DNA from: Sphingomonas sp. BK580
GTDB taxonomy: Bacteria; Pseudomonadota; Alphaproteobacteria; Sphingomonadales; Sphingomonadaceae
Direction of reading: 5' to 3'
Assembly (NCBI RefSeq): GCF_014194975.1
Contig: NZ_JACIAY010000002.1
Coordinates: 558,001 to 622,000 of the forward strand
DNA: 64,000 bases
Positions 36,098 through 49,580 of the stretch are shown here, one piece after another. The notes beneath the pieces are model-generated. The model saw only the letters and a list, made by a program, of their open reading frames with translations. It was not told the DNA's origin and ran no database searches. Positions within the stretch are counted from its first letter, which is position 1, and every line of letters begins with the position of its first letter. Made by a program: the position numbers and the translations under genes.

Positions 36098-37270
36098 ATG
36101 GCCGACGCCACGTTTCCGCACGCGCCCAGACCGGATGGAGCGACGGGCGTCCTCGTCCTCGCCAGCGGCGAGGTGGCGTGGGGCCGCGGCTTCGGCGCGA
36201 CCGGCCAGGCGGTGGGCGAGGTGTGCTTCCACACCGCGATGACGGGTTACCAGGAGATCATGACCGATCCGAGCTTCGCCGGTCAGATCATCACCTTCAC
36301 CTTCCCGCACATCGGCAACGTCGGGGCGAACCCCGACGACGTCGAGGCCGACAACCCGCACGCGCTCGGCATGATCGTGCGCGAGGATCCGACCGCGCCG
36401 AGCAACTTCCGCGCGATGGAGGATCTCGCCGGCTGGATGGAGCGGCACGCGCGCGTCGGGCTGGCGGGCGTGGACACGCGCGCGCTGACGCGGCGGATCC
36501 GCGGCGGCGGGGCGCCGACCGGCGTGGTGGCGCACGCGCCCGACGGCGCGTTCGACCTCGACCTGCTGCTCAAGCTGGCGCGCGGCTGGCCCGGGCTGGA
36601 GGGGATGGATCTCGCCAAGGACGTGACGCGCGAGACGCACGGCAGCTGGGAGGGCGGCATCTGGCGGCTCGGCTTCGGCTACGAGGGCGCCGGCGAGGGC
36701 GCGCGGCCGCACGTGGTCGCGGTGGACTACGGCAGCAAGTTCAACATCTTCCGTAACCTCGTTCAGGCCGGGGCGAAGGTGTCGGTGGTGCCCGCGACGG
36801 CGACCTTCGAGGAGATCATGGCGCTCGCACCCGATGGCATCTTCCTCTCCAACGGCCCCGGCGATCCCGCCGCCACGGGGGAGTATGCCGTGCCGGTGAT
36901 CCGTCGGCTGCTCGACACCGGCAAGCCGCTGTTCGGCATCTGCCTCGGCCACCAGCTGCTCGCGCTGGCGGTGGGGGCGCGGACGACCAAGATGTTCCAG
37001 GGCCATCGCGGCGCCAACCATCCCGTCAAGCGGCTCAGCGACGGCGCGGTCGAGATCACCAGCATGAACCACGGCTTCGCGGTCGAGCGTGAGACGTTGC
37101 CGGCCAACGCGCGCGAGACGCACGTGTCGCTGTTCGACGGCAGCAACGCCGGGCTCGAGCTGACCGACCGGCCCGCGTTCAGCGTGCAATATCACCCTGA
37201 GGCGAGCCCGGGCCCGCAGGACAGCCTCTATCTGTTCGAGCGGTTCGTGGAAGCGCTGCGCCCGGCCTGA
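36098..37270 (+). CDS. carA: Carbamoyl-phosphate synthase small subunit
   Basis: The 390-residue glutaminase subunit has the CarA N-terminal domain (FHTAMTGYQEIMTDPS) and a class I glutamine amidotransferase domain with nucleophile C282 in GICLGHQ and the histidine-glutamate pair in QYHPEASPGP. It supplies ammonia to CarB for arginine and pyrimidine synthesis. AAGGAG lies 12 bases before the ATG. carB follows 79 bases later. Confidence 0.97.
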   Translation: MADATFPHAPRPDGATGVLVLASGEVAWGRGFGATGQAVGEVCFHTAMTGYQEIMTDPSFAGQIITFTFPHIGNVGANPDDVEADNPHALGMIVREDPTAPSNFRAMEDLAGWMERHARVGLAGVDTRALTRRIRGGGAPTGVVAHAPDGAFDLDLLLKLARGWPGLEGMDLAKDVTRETHGSWEGGIWRLGFGYEGAGEGARPHVVAVDYGSKFNIFRNLVQAGAKVSVVPATATFEEIMALAPDGIFLSNGPGDPAATGEYAVPVIRRLLDTGKPLFGICLGHQLLALAVGARTTKMFQGHRGANHPVKRLSDGAVEITSMNHGFAVERETLPANARETHVSLFDGSNAGLELTDRPAFSVQYHPEASPGPQDSLYLFERFVEALRPA

Positions 37271-37349
37271 CGCCGCGCCGCGACGACATAGCGGGCGGCC
37301 GGCGGCGCCGTCGCCCGAGACAAGAAGCCTTGAAGGCAGGACCTGACGC

Positions 37350-40694
<3,345 letters not shown>

Positions 40695-40719
40695 TCCCCA
40701 GACAATCCGGATGGTGCGG

Positions 40720-40741
40720 GCGATCGCGACGACGCGATCGC
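40720..40741 (+). terminator. Hairpin between carB and greA
   Basis: GCGATCGCG (40720-40728) and CGCGATCGC (40733-40741) are perfect 9-base arms around ACGA. No T-run follows (TCGGGGGGTGTT), so it may pause RNA polymerase or protect the carB 3' end rather than terminate fully. Confidence 0.5.
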
Positions 40742-40769
40742 TCGGGGGGTGTTATTCGAAGGATGGACG

Positions 40770-41246
40770 ATGGCGACGGTCGAGAAGATGCCGATGCTGC
40801 AGGAGGGCTATGAGAAGCTGAACGCTGATCTCAAGCGCCTCAAGACCGAGCGCCCGCAGATCGTCGACGCGATCGAGGAAGCCCGCGCCCACGGCGACCT
40901 GTCGGAGAACGCCGAATATCACGCCGCCAAGGAGCGCCAGGGCCAGATCGAGGCGTCGATCGCCGACATCGAGGACAAGCTCAGCCGCGCGCAGATCATC
41001 GACCCGCGTGACCTGTCGGGCGACAAGATCGTGTTCGGCGCGACGGTCACGCTGATCGACGAGGACGACAAGCCGGTGCGCTATCAGATCGTCGGCCAGA
41101 CCGAGGCCGACGCCAAGACCGGCCGCATCAGCTACAACTCGCCGCTCGGCCGCGCGCTGATCGGGCGCAGCGTCGACGACGAGGTCGAGGTCGCGGTGCC
41201 GGCGGGCGACCGCTACTACGTGGTGTCGAAAATCGAGTTTATCTGA
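40770..41246 (+). CDS. greA: Transcription elongation factor GreA
   Basis: The 158-residue protein has the N-terminal coiled-coil finger ([42 protein letters not shown]) with acidic tip residues, and the C-terminal FKBP-like domain ([13 protein letters not shown] to [13 protein letters not shown]). It rescues backtracked RNA polymerase by stimulating transcript cleavage. ATG 40770 is fixed by AAGGA 6 bases upstream; the open frame to 40749 adds seven residues without support. Confidence 0.96.
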   Translation: MATVEKMPMLQEGYEKLNADLKRLKTERPQIVDAIEEARAHGDLSENAEYHAAKERQGQIEASIADIEDKLSRAQIIDPRDLSGDKIVFGATVTLIDEDDKPVRYQIVGQTEADAKTGRISYNSPLGRALIGRSVDDEVEVAVPAGDRYYVVSKIEFI

Positions 41247-41314
41247 GAAGCGCTGCTGCTCGTTGTCGCACTTCTAGCACTGCTCCGCACCGAACACTGG
41301 TCCCCCTCACTGTT

Positions 41315-41332
41315 CCCCGGCGAAAGCCGGGG
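41315..41332. repeat. REP-like palindrome CCCCGGC-N4-GCCGGGG
   Basis: Perfect 7-base arms around GAAA, followed by CCCAG as at 17291. A degraded second unit lies near 41381-41398. Both are in the 194-base gap between convergent greA and rsmA. Confidence 0.7.
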
Positions 41333-41440
41333 CCCAGTTGGGGGACGCGGGTGAGTCTCACGACAGCCCTCCCCACCGGATCCCGGCGTCCACCGGGGAA
41401 CAGCTCTTGTACGAAGGGCGCGATACCCGGGTGGGTGCCC

Positions 41441-42274
41441 TCAGCCCAGCCGCCGCGCCACCGCGACGAACTCCGCCACACTGACCGTCTCCGCGCGCCG
41501 TGTCGGATCGATCCCCTCCGCCTCGACCGCGGCGATCGCGCCGGGCACGCCGCGCAGGCTCTGCCGCAGCATCTTGCGCCGCTGCCCGAACGCTGCCGCG
41601 GTCAGCCGCTCGAGCGTATCCAGCCTTACGCCGTCCGGCGCGTCCTCGGGCGCGATATGGACCACCGCCGACATCACCTTGGGCGGCGGCGTGAAGGCCG
41701 AACGGTGCACCGGCATGGCGATGCGCGCGCTCGCGCGCCACTGCGCCAGCACCGCCAGCCGGCCGTAAGCGTCACCGCCGACCGGCGCGACGATCCGCTC
41801 CGCCACCTCGCGCTGGAACATCAGCGTGAGCGACTGCCACCACGGCCGCCACTCCGCCGAGAGCCAGCCGACCAGCAGCGCGGTGCCGACGTTGTAGGGC
41901 AGGTTCGAGACGATGTGCGGCGCGACCGTGAACAGCGCGCGCGCGTCGATCGCGGTGGCGTCGCCCTCGATCACGTCCAATTGCCCCGGATAGGCGGCGG
42001 CCAGCTCGGCCAAGGCGGGGATGCAGCGGCGGTCGCGCTCGATCGCGGTCACGCGCGCGCCCGCGGCGAGCAGCGCGCGCGTCAGCCCGCCCGGGCCGGG
42101 GCCGACCTCGAGCACCGCCGCGCCGGCGAGGTCGCCCGGCACGCGCGCGATGCGGCCGAGCAGCTGCGAATCGAACAGGAAGTTCTGTCCCAGCGCCTTG
42201 GATGCGTTGAGACCGTAGCGCGCGATCACGTCGCGCAGCGGCGGCAGCGCGACCGGCGCGGCCGCGTCGCTCAC
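41441..42274 (-). CDS. rsmA: 16S rRNA dimethyladenosine transferase (KsgA)
   Basis: The 277-residue methyltransferase shows the SAM motif [11 protein letters not shown], the adenine-binding NLPYNVGT motif and the C-terminal [10 protein letters not shown] region. It dimethylates two adjacent adenosines near the 3' end of 16S rRNA during small-subunit maturation. The GTG start overlaps the pdxA stop (GTGA). In this lineage the surA-pdxA-rsmA order is usual. Confidence 0.96.
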   Translation of the reverse strand: MSDAAAPVALPPLRDVIARYGLNASKALGQNFLFDSQLLGRIARVPGDLAGAAVLEVGPGPGGLTRALLAAGARVTAIERDRRCIPALAELAAAYPGQLDVIEGDATAIDARALFTVAPHIVSNLPYNVGTALLVGWLSAEWRPWWQSLTLMFQREVAERIVAPVGGDAYGRLAVLAQWRASARIAMPVHRSAFTPPPKVMSAVVHIAPEDAPDGVRLDTLERLTAAAFGQRRKMLRQSLRGVPGAIAAVEAEGIDPTRRAETVSVAEFVAVARRLG

Positions 42275-43272
42275 GTCGACGGGGCGCAGCGCGCGCGCTG
42301 GCGGGCCGCGGCGTCGGCCATCGCGATCGCCGCGATGGTCGCGCCGGGATGCGCGACGCCCTGTCCCGCGATGCCGAAGGCGGTGCCGTGGTCGGGCGAG
42401 GTGCGCACGATCGGCAGGCCGAGCGTGATGTTGACGCCATCGTCGAAGTGAAGCGTCTTGAGCGGCACCAGCGCCTGGTCATGGTAGCAGCACAACGCCG
42501 CATCATACTGCGCCCGCGCGCGCGCGTGGAACATCGTGTCGGCAGGGAAGGGGCCGCGCGCGTCGATCCCCTCGGCGACCAGCTGCTCGATCGCGGGGCG
42601 AAGAACGTCGATCTCCTCGCGCCCCATCGTGCCGTCCTCCCCCGCGTGCGGGTTGAAGCCCGCGAAGGCGAGCCGCGGCGCGGAGATACCGAAGTTGCGG
42701 GTCAGCCCGCGCGCGGTCACGCGCGCCTTGGCTACGATCAGCTCGACGCTCAGCAGCCCCGACACCGCGGCGAGCGCGACGTGGGTCGTGATCGGCACCA
42801 CGCGCAGCCCCGGACCGGCGAGCATCATCACGGCATTGTCGCGGGCGATGCCGCAGCGCTCGGCGACGAACTCGGTCTGGCCCGGGTGCGTGAAGCCGAC
42901 GCCGTAGAGCTGTGACTTGGACACCGGTCCGGTCACCAGGGCGCGTCCCGCACCCGAGCGCACCAGCCCGGCGGCGAGCTCCAGCGCATGGAGCGCGCAG
43001 CGTGCGCCGTCGGCGTCGGGCTGGCCAGGCACGATCTCGCCCGCGTCCTGCACGGTGAGCACCGGCAGCGCCTCGGCGAACACGCGATCGACCGCGGCAA
43101 GGTCGCTCACCGGCGCGATCGGACCGTCCCACACGCGCGCCACCGCGCGTACGTCGCCGACCGCGACGAAAGGGGGAAGGGCGCGCGACTCGCGCTCGAC
43201 CCAGGCCTTGGCGATCGTCTCCGGCCCGATCCCCGCGGGATCCCCCATCGAGATCACGATCGGCTGGGTCAC
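42271..43272 (-). CDS. pdxA: 4-hydroxythreonine-4-phosphate dehydrogenase
   Basis: The 333-residue enzyme of pyridoxal-phosphate synthesis begins GDPAGIGPE (after a short strand) and has the metal-binding histidines in FTHPGQTEF and [12 protein letters not shown], plus the FNPHAGEDG motif. It oxidises 4-phosphohydroxy-threonine. The start is GTG 43272, 10 bases after the surA stop, so it belongs to the surA-pdxA-rsmA run. Confidence 0.96.
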   Translation of the reverse strand: MTQPIVISMGDPAGIGPETIAKAWVERESRALPPFVAVGDVRAVARVWDGPIAPVSDLAAVDRVFAEALPVLTVQDAGEIVPGQPDADGARCALHALELAAGLVRSGAGRALVTGPVSKSQLYGVGFTHPGQTEFVAERCGIARDNAVMMLAGPGLRVVPITTHVALAAVSGLLSVELIVAKARVTARGLTRNFGISAPRLAFAGFNPHAGEDGTMGREEIDVLRPAIEQLVAEGIDARGPFPADTMFHARARAQYDAALCCYHDQALVPLKTLHFDDGVNITLGLPIVRTSPDHGTAFGIAGQGVAHPGATIAAIAMADAAARQRARCAPST

Positions 43273-43282
43273 CCGGCGGTCC

Positions 43283-44662
43283 TCAGCGATACTCGATCAC
43301 CGCGTCGCGGCGCAGGTCGCGGAGCGCCTGCTGCGCGCGCAGGTTGACGCGCTGCTGCTCGAGCTGGTTCTGCACCTGCTGCGCGCCGGGGAGCTGACCA
43401 CCCTGCGCCTCGTCGCGGCCGCACAGCACCAGCGTACGGACGCCTTCGGTGGGCGAGCCGAACGGCGGGGTCGCCTGGCCGACCTGCAGGTTGACCATGA
43501 TGCTCTGCAGCTGCGGCGGCAGGTCGCGGATGCGGATCGCGTCGTTGTTGACCACCTCCGCGTTGAGCGTCGCAGCGACCTTGTCGACCGAGCCGCAGCC
43601 CTGCAGCTTCTGGATCGCCTCCGCGAAGGCCGAGGTCCGTGCGGTCGCCTGCGCCTGGGTGGTGCCGGTGGGGAACTTGATCGTCAGCTGCTTGAGGCTG
43701 AGCCGCGAGTCGCGCGGGTCGGCGCTGCCGACGCGGCGCTTGTCGACCAGGTACAGGATCGAGAAGCCGCCCGGCGTGGCCACCGGTCCGGCGACCTGCC
43801 CGACCTGCATCGTCGTCGCCGCCTGCGCCAGCGCGTCGGGCAGCTGCGCGGCGCGCACCCAGCCGAGATCGCCGCCGACGCCGCGGGTCGAGGCCTCGGA
43901 GAAGTTGCGCGCGAAATAGGCGAATGGCGCCTTGCCCTGGCCGATCTGCGCGATCAGCTGGCGCGCGTTGGTGAAAACCTGCTCCTGCCGGTCGGGCGTG
44001 GCGGCGAGGTAGATCTCGTTGAGGTGGAACTCCTCGGTGCCCTTGGCCGCCTCGAGCCGGTCGAGGATCGCCTTCACCTCTTCGTCGCCGACGTTGACGA
44101 ACGGCTCGACCCGCTTGCTGAGATAGCGGCTCCACGCCAGCTCGCCCTCGATCTGGCGCCGGATCGAGCGGTCCGACGAACCGCTCTCACGCAGGAAGGC
44201 GGCGAACTGCTCGGGCGTCTTGCCGAAGTTGCGCGCCACCCGGGCGAAGCTCTGGTCGATCTGGTCCTTGGTGATGGTGACGTCGGCGGTCTTGGCCTGC
44301 TGGATCTCCAGCGTCTCGTCGATCAGCTGACGCAGCACCTGGAGCTGGAGCCGATCGCGCTCCTGATCGGACAGTTTGACGTTATTGGCGGCGGCGATCA
44401 GCGCGACGCGCTGGTCGACGTCGGTGCGCGTGATCACCGCCTCGTTGACGATCGCGGTCGCCTTGCGGACGTTCGGGTCGACGTTGCCGAACACCTGCAG
44501 GTTGGCGGGCAGGCCGAGCCCGGTCGGGTCGACGCCCTGCGCCTCCTGCTCGGCGCCGTCCTGGTCCGCGGCGGTCTGCGCGATCGCCACGCCGGCCGTT
44601 CCCACCATCAGCAGCGCCGCCAGCAACCGGCGGGTCAGCGCCGCGCCCCTCGTCTTGGTCAT
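43283..44662 (-). CDS. surA: Periplasmic peptidyl-prolyl isomerase SurA
   Basis: The 459-residue protein has a signal peptide (MTKTRGAALTRRLLAALLMVGT..., cut near IAQT), a SurA N-terminal chaperone domain (VNEAVITRTDVDQRVAL) and parvulin-type rotamase sequence (EFHLNEIYLAA to GGFSILYLVDKR). It escorts outer-membrane proteins. ATG 44662 is chosen because the signal peptide begins there; the longer frame to 44716 adds a charged, unrelated stretch. It follows lptD by 112 bases, a SurA client. Confidence 0.92.
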   Translation of the reverse strand: MTKTRGAALTRRLLAALLMVGTAGVAIAQTAADQDGAEQEAQGVDPTGLGLPANLQVFGNVDPNVRKATAIVNEAVITRTDVDQRVALIAAANNVKLSDQERDRLQLQVLRQLIDETLEIQQAKTADVTITKDQIDQSFARVARNFGKTPEQFAAFLRESGSSDRSIRRQIEGELAWSRYLSKRVEPFVNVGDEEVKAILDRLEAAKGTEEFHLNEIYLAATPDRQEQVFTNARQLIAQIGQGKAPFAYFARNFSEASTRGVGGDLGWVRAAQLPDALAQAATTMQVGQVAGPVATPGGFSILYLVDKRRVGSADPRDSRLSLKQLTIKFPTGTTQAQATARTSAFAEAIQKLQGCGSVDKVAATLNAEVVNNDAIRIRDLPPQLQSIMVNLQVGQATPPFGSPTEGVRTLVLCGRDEAQGGQLPGAQQVQNQLEQQRVNLRAQQALRDLRRDAVIEYR

Positions 44663-44774
44663 CACGTGTGTCTCGAAATCCCTATCGCGTCGCCGCACGT
44701 CGATCGCTTCCACCACGGCTCCCGGACACCGGTCGCGGACGACCGGTCCTGCCCGGAGCGAACTGAACAGGGGC

Positions 44775-47009
44775 TTAGCGGCCGAGGTTCTTGAAGGAAA
44801 GCGTCAACAGGTAACTGTCGCCGCGGCGGGCATCGCCGACGGTGCGATAGTCGCGCTTCCACGTCAGACCCAGTTCGAGACAATCGTCCTGATAGGCCAC
44901 GCCGAGGCGATGGCGGATCGGCGTGAAGCCGTCCGCCTGCGACAGCGGGTCCTCGGCGCGGTCGGTGAGGTCGACGACCGCCGAGCCCCACAACGACCAG
45001 AAGCGCGCGAAGGCGACGCGCCCGCCGGCGCGGACTTCCTCGCGGTCCTGCAGATCCTCCAGCTCGGTGATGTCGCGGTTGAGGCGGAGATAGCCGAGGG
45101 TCGCGTAGGTCCGGCGCGAGCCGATCGTGGCGTCGAGCTCGTTGCGCCGTACCGCGAAGCTGCCCTTGTCGAGCCGATAGCGGTGCGTGAGCGTGACGAA
45201 CTCGCCGATCCGCACGTTGGTGCGTCCGACGATGTCGGAGAAGCGGTCGGACAGGCCGGTGCCGTCGGGCAGGATGCTCGGCCGCGAGTTGAGCCGGTAG
45301 CTCTGGCCGACGTTGGTGGTGATCGCGACGCCGGGGAGATCGAGCGACCAGTCCGCGCCGTAGGTCACCCGGCTCGAATCCTCCCACCGGTCGTAGCCGG
45401 GGAAGCGATTGAGCGCGAAGAGGTTGGAGTCCTCCAGGTCGACCGCGCGCGCGTCCTCGTTGGGCACCTGGATGTTGCGCGTGCGCGGCGTGGCGACGAC
45501 CTGGACCCGCGGCGAGAAGCGCTGCAGGCCGCCGAACAGCTCCCCGACGAAGGGCCAGCGCACGTCCGCCGCGAGCGCGCCGATCGCGCGCGTCTGAAAG
45601 CCCTCGACGCCACGATACTGGTCGACCACCGTCGCCGCCGTGTCGTCCGAATTGTAGGCGTCGCCGCGGGCATAGGCGGTGAGCGTCACTTCCTGGCCCA
45701 TCACGGTGACGCCGCGCCAGTCCCAGCGCGCGCTGGCGAACGCGCGCTGCGTGTCCTGCCCCGCCTTGCGCCCGATCGCGAGCGTGTTGAACTGGAGCTG
45801 GAGCACGCCGCCGAGCGGCGCGTCGGTGAGGCGGCGGCGATAATCCAGCTCGGGCAGCGCCACCGGCTGCATGCCCTGGCGATCGCCGACGCGGAGCGTC
45901 TGCACCGCCCAGCCGGCGAGCGACAGATAGCTGTCCGTGTCGATCCGCTCGAGCGCGACCGTGGTGCGCAGACGGTCGTCGTTGGAGATGTCGTAGCGGC
46001 GCAGGAAGGTGCGGTCGGTGACGATCCGCATCGAGCCCGAGATGCTCCAGTTCGGATCGAGCTGGAAGCGCCCGCTGCCATCGAGATAGCCGCGGAAGGC
46101 ACGCGTCGTGTCCGAGGTGAAGCCGCTCGACAGGTCGTCGCTGCGTCGGCTGCTCGTGGCATAGCCCGCGATCGAATAGGCGCCGAGCTCGTCGACCGCG
46201 CTGTATCGCGCCTCGAGCATCGGCACCTCGGACGAGAACAGGTGCGGCGCGATGACGAGCGAGCGGCTCGGGCCGAGCGCGACGTTGAACGGCAGCACCA
46301 ACTCGGCGCCGTTGAGCCGGGTGAGGCCGATCGACGGGGTGAGCAGACCGGTGTCGTTGCTCTGCGCGACCGAGTGGCTGAAGCGAGGCAGGGACGGGCT
46401 GGTCAGGCCGAACAGATGGAAGCGCGCGCCCTGGTAGGATACGCGCTGGCGGTCGGCGTCATAGGTTACCTTGACCGCGGTGATCTTCCACGCCGGTTCC
46501 TTGGGGCAGCCGTCCGAGTCGGTCACCGCGCAGGGCGAATAGACCGCACGGTCGAGATTGTAGATGCCGCTCGGCTCGCGCGTGCCGCGCACCGCGGCGA
46601 GCCGGCCGCCCTGCTCGAGCACCACCAGCAGATTGTCGACCACGCCGTCGCGCAGCGTGTCGGTCAGCTCGATCGAGTCGCCATAGGCGATGTCCCCCTC
46701 GGGGTTCGTCACGGCGACGTTGCCGGTGGCGACCACCTTGCCGGTCTTGCGATTCCACACGACCCGCTCGGCGCGCAGGCGATCCGCCGCGCGCGTCATC
46801 CGCACCTCGCCGGTCGCGGTCACGACGTCGGCATCGGTATCATATTCGAGCGTGGCGGCGCTGAACTGCACCTGCTCGGTCTCGGTCGTCGCCCCCGGCG
46901 CCGACGACGACGCGGCCGGCGCGGCGGGTGCGCCCGGTGCCTGCGCCGCGGCCGGGGCGGTGGCGAGCAGCCACAGCGCGCCGCCGGCGAGAAGATCGTT
47001 ACGCGTCAC
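44775..47009 (-). CDS. lptD: LPS-assembly protein LptD
   Basis: The 744-residue outer-membrane protein has a signal peptide (residues 1-23), an N-terminal OstA/jellyroll domain (FSAATLEYDTDADVVTATGEVRM) and a large beta-barrel ending SYLLTLSFKNLGR. It inserts lipopolysaccharide (or the glycolipid that replaces it in sphingomonads) into the outer leaflet. Cysteines in SPCAVTDSDGCP and YQDDCLEL could form the disulfides that the family needs. The start is GTG 47009. Confidence 0.92.
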   Translation of the reverse strand: MTRNDLLAGGALWLLATAPAAAQAPGAPAAPAASSSAPGATTETEQVQFSAATLEYDTDADVVTATGEVRMTRAADRLRAERVVWNRKTGKVVATGNVAVTNPEGDIAYGDSIELTDTLRDGVVDNLLVVLEQGGRLAAVRGTREPSGIYNLDRAVYSPCAVTDSDGCPKEPAWKITAVKVTYDADRQRVSYQGARFHLFGLTSPSLPRFSHSVAQSNDTGLLTPSIGLTRLNGAELVLPFNVALGPSRSLVIAPHLFSSEVPMLEARYSAVDELGAYSIAGYATSSRRSDDLSSGFTSDTTRAFRGYLDGSGRFQLDPNWSISGSMRIVTDRTFLRRYDISNDDRLRTTVALERIDTDSYLSLAGWAVQTLRVGDRQGMQPVALPELDYRRRLTDAPLGGVLQLQFNTLAIGRKAGQDTQRAFASARWDWRGVTVMGQEVTLTAYARGDAYNSDDTAATVVDQYRGVEGFQTRAIGALAADVRWPFVGELFGGLQRFSPRVQVVATPRTRNIQVPNEDARAVDLEDSNLFALNRFPGYDRWEDSSRVTYGADWSLDLPGVAITTNVGQSYRLNSRPSILPDGTGLSDRFSDIVGRTNVRIGEFVTLTHRYRLDKGSFAVRRNELDATIGSRRTYATLGYLRLNRDITELEDLQDREEVRAGGRVAFARFWSLWGSAVVDLTDRAEDPLSQADGFTPIRHRLGVAYQDDCLELGLTWKRDYRTVGDARRGDSYLLTLSFKNLGR

Positions 47010-47154
47010 GTCGCTTCCGTTGCACCCCCGCGCGCGCGGCCGGGATGGCGACGGCGCAACGCCGCCCTATCGCATCGCGCACGCGCGGCTGCAACGCTTT
47101 GCCAGTTCACGCGCTCGGCCTTATTCAACGCGCATGATCGAGAAGGACAGTCGC

Positions 47155-48609
47155 ATGAAGATCGCGTTCGCCGCCACCCGCCCCGACACCGCCCCCGCCG
47201 CGGGGGAGGTGCTGGCGCTGCCGGTACAGAAGGGTGGCGGCACCGCCGGGCTGGTGGAGGGCGCCGACGTCCTCCTCGCCGCGGCAGCGACGGGCCAGCG
47301 CTTCGACGGCGAGGCGGGCGGCGTCGCCGAGCTGTTCGTCCCCGCCGAGGCTGGCGCGCGCCGCGTGCTGCTGCTCGGCGTCGGCGCGGGTGACGATGCC
47401 GCCTACGAGCGCGCGGGCGGGGCGCTGACGGCGCGGCTGCTCACCAGCGGCGTCACCGCGGCCGTCGCCGACCTCAGCGGCGCGGCGCCGCTGGCGGCGG
47501 CACGCTTCGCGGCTGGCGCGGCGCAGCGCGCGTGGCGCTTCGACGAGTATCGCACCAAGCTCGCCGACAAGCAGAAGCCCACCCTCGCGACGCTCACCGT
47601 CGTGGGCAGCGACGCGGCGTGGCGCGACCGCGCCGCGGTGACCGACGGGGTCGCGCTCGCCCGCCTCCTGGCCACGCTGCCGCCCAACATCCTCTACCCC
47701 GAGACCTTCGTCGAGCGCGTCCTCGCCGCGGTGGACGGGCTGGGCCTGGAGGTGACGGTGCTGACCGAGGCCGAGATGCGCGAGCTCGGCATGGGCGCGC
47801 TGCTCGGCGTCAGCCAGGGCTCTACCCGCGACGCGCGCGTCCTCGCGCTGCGCTGGACCGGCGCGGATGAGGGCGCGCCGCTGACCGCGCTGGTCGGCAA
47901 GGGAGTGACCTTCGACACCGGCGGCATCTCGATCAAGCCGGCGGCGGGGATGGAGGACATGAAGTGGGACATGGGCGGCGCCGCCGCGGTGGCGGGTGCC
48001 ATGCTCGCGCTGGCGAAGCGCGGCGCCAAGGCCAATGTCATCGGCGTCATGGGGCTGGTCGAGAACATGCCCGACGGCAACGCGCAGCGGCCGGGCGACG
48101 TCGTCACCACCATGTCGGGCCAGACCGTGGAGGTGATCAACACCGACGCGGAAGGGCGGCTGGTGCTGTGCGACTGCCTCACCTGGGTGCAGCGCGAGCA
48201 CAAGCCGACGCGGATCGTCGACCTCGCGACGCTGACGGGCGCGATGATCGTCAGTCTCGGCAACGAATATGGCGGTCTCTTCAGCAACGACGACGCGCTG
48301 GCCGACGCGCTGCTCGCCGCCGGGCGCGCCTCGGGTGATCAGCTGTGGCGCTTCCCGCTCGCCGACGCCTACGACCGGCTGATCGACTCGCCGATCGCCG
48401 ACGTGAAGAACGTCGGGCCGCGCGGCGCCGGCTCGATCACCGCGGCGCAGTTCCTCCAGCGCTTCGTCGACGCGGGCGTCGCCTGGGCGCACCTCGACAT
48501 CGCGGGCATGGTCTGGGCCGACAAGGACGGGCCGACCTGGGCCAAGGGCGCCACCGGCTATGGCGTGCGCGTGCTCGACCGCTTCGTCGCGGACGCCTGC
48601 GAGGCGTGA
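47155..48609 (+). CDS. pepA: Leucyl aminopeptidase (M17)
   Basis: The 484-residue enzyme has the M17 catalytic domain with GKGVTFDTGGISIKP and the signature NTDAEGRL, which carry the ligands for two metal ions. It removes N-terminal amino acids in the cytoplasm. ATG 47155 is preferred over ATG 47134 because AAGGA lies 7 bases upstream of it. The stop overlaps the holC GTG (GTGA), a common arrangement. Confidence 0.95.
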   Translation: MKIAFAATRPDTAPAAGEVLALPVQKGGGTAGLVEGADVLLAAAATGQRFDGEAGGVAELFVPAEAGARRVLLLGVGAGDDAAYERAGGALTARLLTSGVTAAVADLSGAAPLAAARFAAGAAQRAWRFDEYRTKLADKQKPTLATLTVVGSDAAWRDRAAVTDGVALARLLATLPPNILYPETFVERVLAAVDGLGLEVTVLTEAEMRELGMGALLGVSQGSTRDARVLALRWTGADEGAPLTALVGKGVTFDTGGISIKPAAGMEDMKWDMGGAAAVAGAMLALAKRGAKANVIGVMGLVENMPDGNAQRPGDVVTTMSGQTVEVINTDAEGRLVLCDCLTWVQREHKPTRIVDLATLTGAMIVSLGNEYGGLFSNDDALADALLAAGRASGDQLWRFPLADAYDRLIDSPIADVKNVGPRGAGSITAAQFLQRFVDAGVAWAHLDIAGMVWADKDGPTWAKGATGYGVRVLDRFVADACEA

Positions 48610-49082
48610 GCCCGGTGGCGGGCGATCCGAGCGGGCGGACGGTGCAGGTGGACTTCTACCACCTGACCCGCATGCCGCTCGAGCGCGCGCTGCCGCAGGT
48701 GGCCGAGAAGGTGGTGGCGAACGGCGCGCGGCTGCTGATCGTCGCCGCCGAGGAGGAGCAGCGGCTGGCGCTCGACCGGCTGCTGTGGAGCTACGCGCCC
48801 GCCAGCTTCCTGCCACACGCGCGGCTGGGCGGCAGCGACGACCAGCGCCAGCCGGTGCTGATCGCGGGCACGCTCGACGCCGCCAACGGCGCGCGCCACG
48901 TCGCGCTGGTAGATGGGGAGTGGCGCGAGGACGCGCTCGACTTCGAGCGCGTGTTCCACTTCTTCGCCGAGGATCAGATCGCGCCCGCGCGCGCGGCATG
49001 GAAGGCGCTGGCGGACCATCCCGGCGTGGCGCGGCGCTACTGGAAACAGAACGAGAGCGGGCGCTGGGAGCAGGCGGCGTAG
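48606..49082 (+). CDS. holC: DNA polymerase III chi subunit
   Basis: The 158-residue protein contains the HolC pattern (VDFYHLTRMPLERALPQVAEKV, then RLLIVAAEEEQRLALDRLLW and the helix with RVFHFFAED). Chi links the clamp loader to SSB. The GTG at 48606 overlaps the pepA stop; in-frame GTGs at 48615 and 48642 are alternatives, the last just before the conserved core. Confidence 0.88.
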   Translation: MSPVAGDPSGRTVQVDFYHLTRMPLERALPQVAEKVVANGARLLIVAAEEEQRLALDRLLWSYAPASFLPHARLGGSDDQRQPVLIAGTLDAANGARHVALVDGEWREDALDFERVFHFFAEDQIAPARAAWKALADHPGVARRYWKQNESGRWEQAA

Positions 49083-49156
49083 CGCTTGCCTAGCGCCGCG
49101 CCCCCGCCTAGGGGAGCGCCACTTTCCCTATCTCTCAGCAGGAGCCCGTGACCGTC

Positions 49157-49579
49157 ATGGCCGCGAACCGTACCTTCTCGATCATCAAGCCCGACGCGAC
49201 GCGTCGCAACCTGACCGGCGCCGTCACCAAGATGCTCGAGGAGGCGGGGCTCCGCGTCGTCGCGTCCAAGCGGATCCAGATGACCAGGGAGCAGGCCGAG
49301 GGCTTCTACGCCGTCCACAAGGAGCGGCCGTTCTTCGGCGACCTGGTCAGCTTCATGATCTCGGGACCGGTGGTCGTCCAGGTGCTCGAGGGCGAGAACG
49401 CGGTGCAGCGCAACCGCGACATCATGGGCGCGACCAACCCGGAGAACGCCGCGCCGGGCACGATCCGCAAGGAGCTGGCCGAGTCGATCGAGGCGAACTC
49501 GGTGCACGGCTCGGACTCGGACGAGAATGCCGCGATCGAGATCGCGTACTTCTTCAAGCCGGAAGAGATCGTCGGCTGA
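49157..49579 (+). CDS. ndk: Nucleoside diphosphate kinase
   Basis: The 140-residue kinase transfers the gamma phosphate between nucleotides through a phospho-histidine. From ATG 49157 the catalytic histidine in SVHGSDS is residue 117, the canonical number, which supports this start over the GTG at 49148 even though AGGAG is 12 bases away. [12 protein letters not shown] and [10 protein letters not shown] complete the family picture. Confidence 0.96.
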   Translation: MAANRTFSIIKPDATRRNLTGAVTKMLEEAGLRVVASKRIQMTREQAEGFYAVHKERPFFGDLVSFMISGPVVVQVLEGENAVQRNRDIMGATNPENAAPGTIRKELAESIEANSVHGSDSDENAAIEIAYFFKPEEIVG

Positions 49580-49580
49580 G

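Noticed and set aside
44376..47393. 1005-codon plus-strand open frame over surA and lptD
   Set aside because: It is a shadow of lptD and surA codon bias; it has no recognisable domain and covers the divergent lptD-pepA promoter gap.
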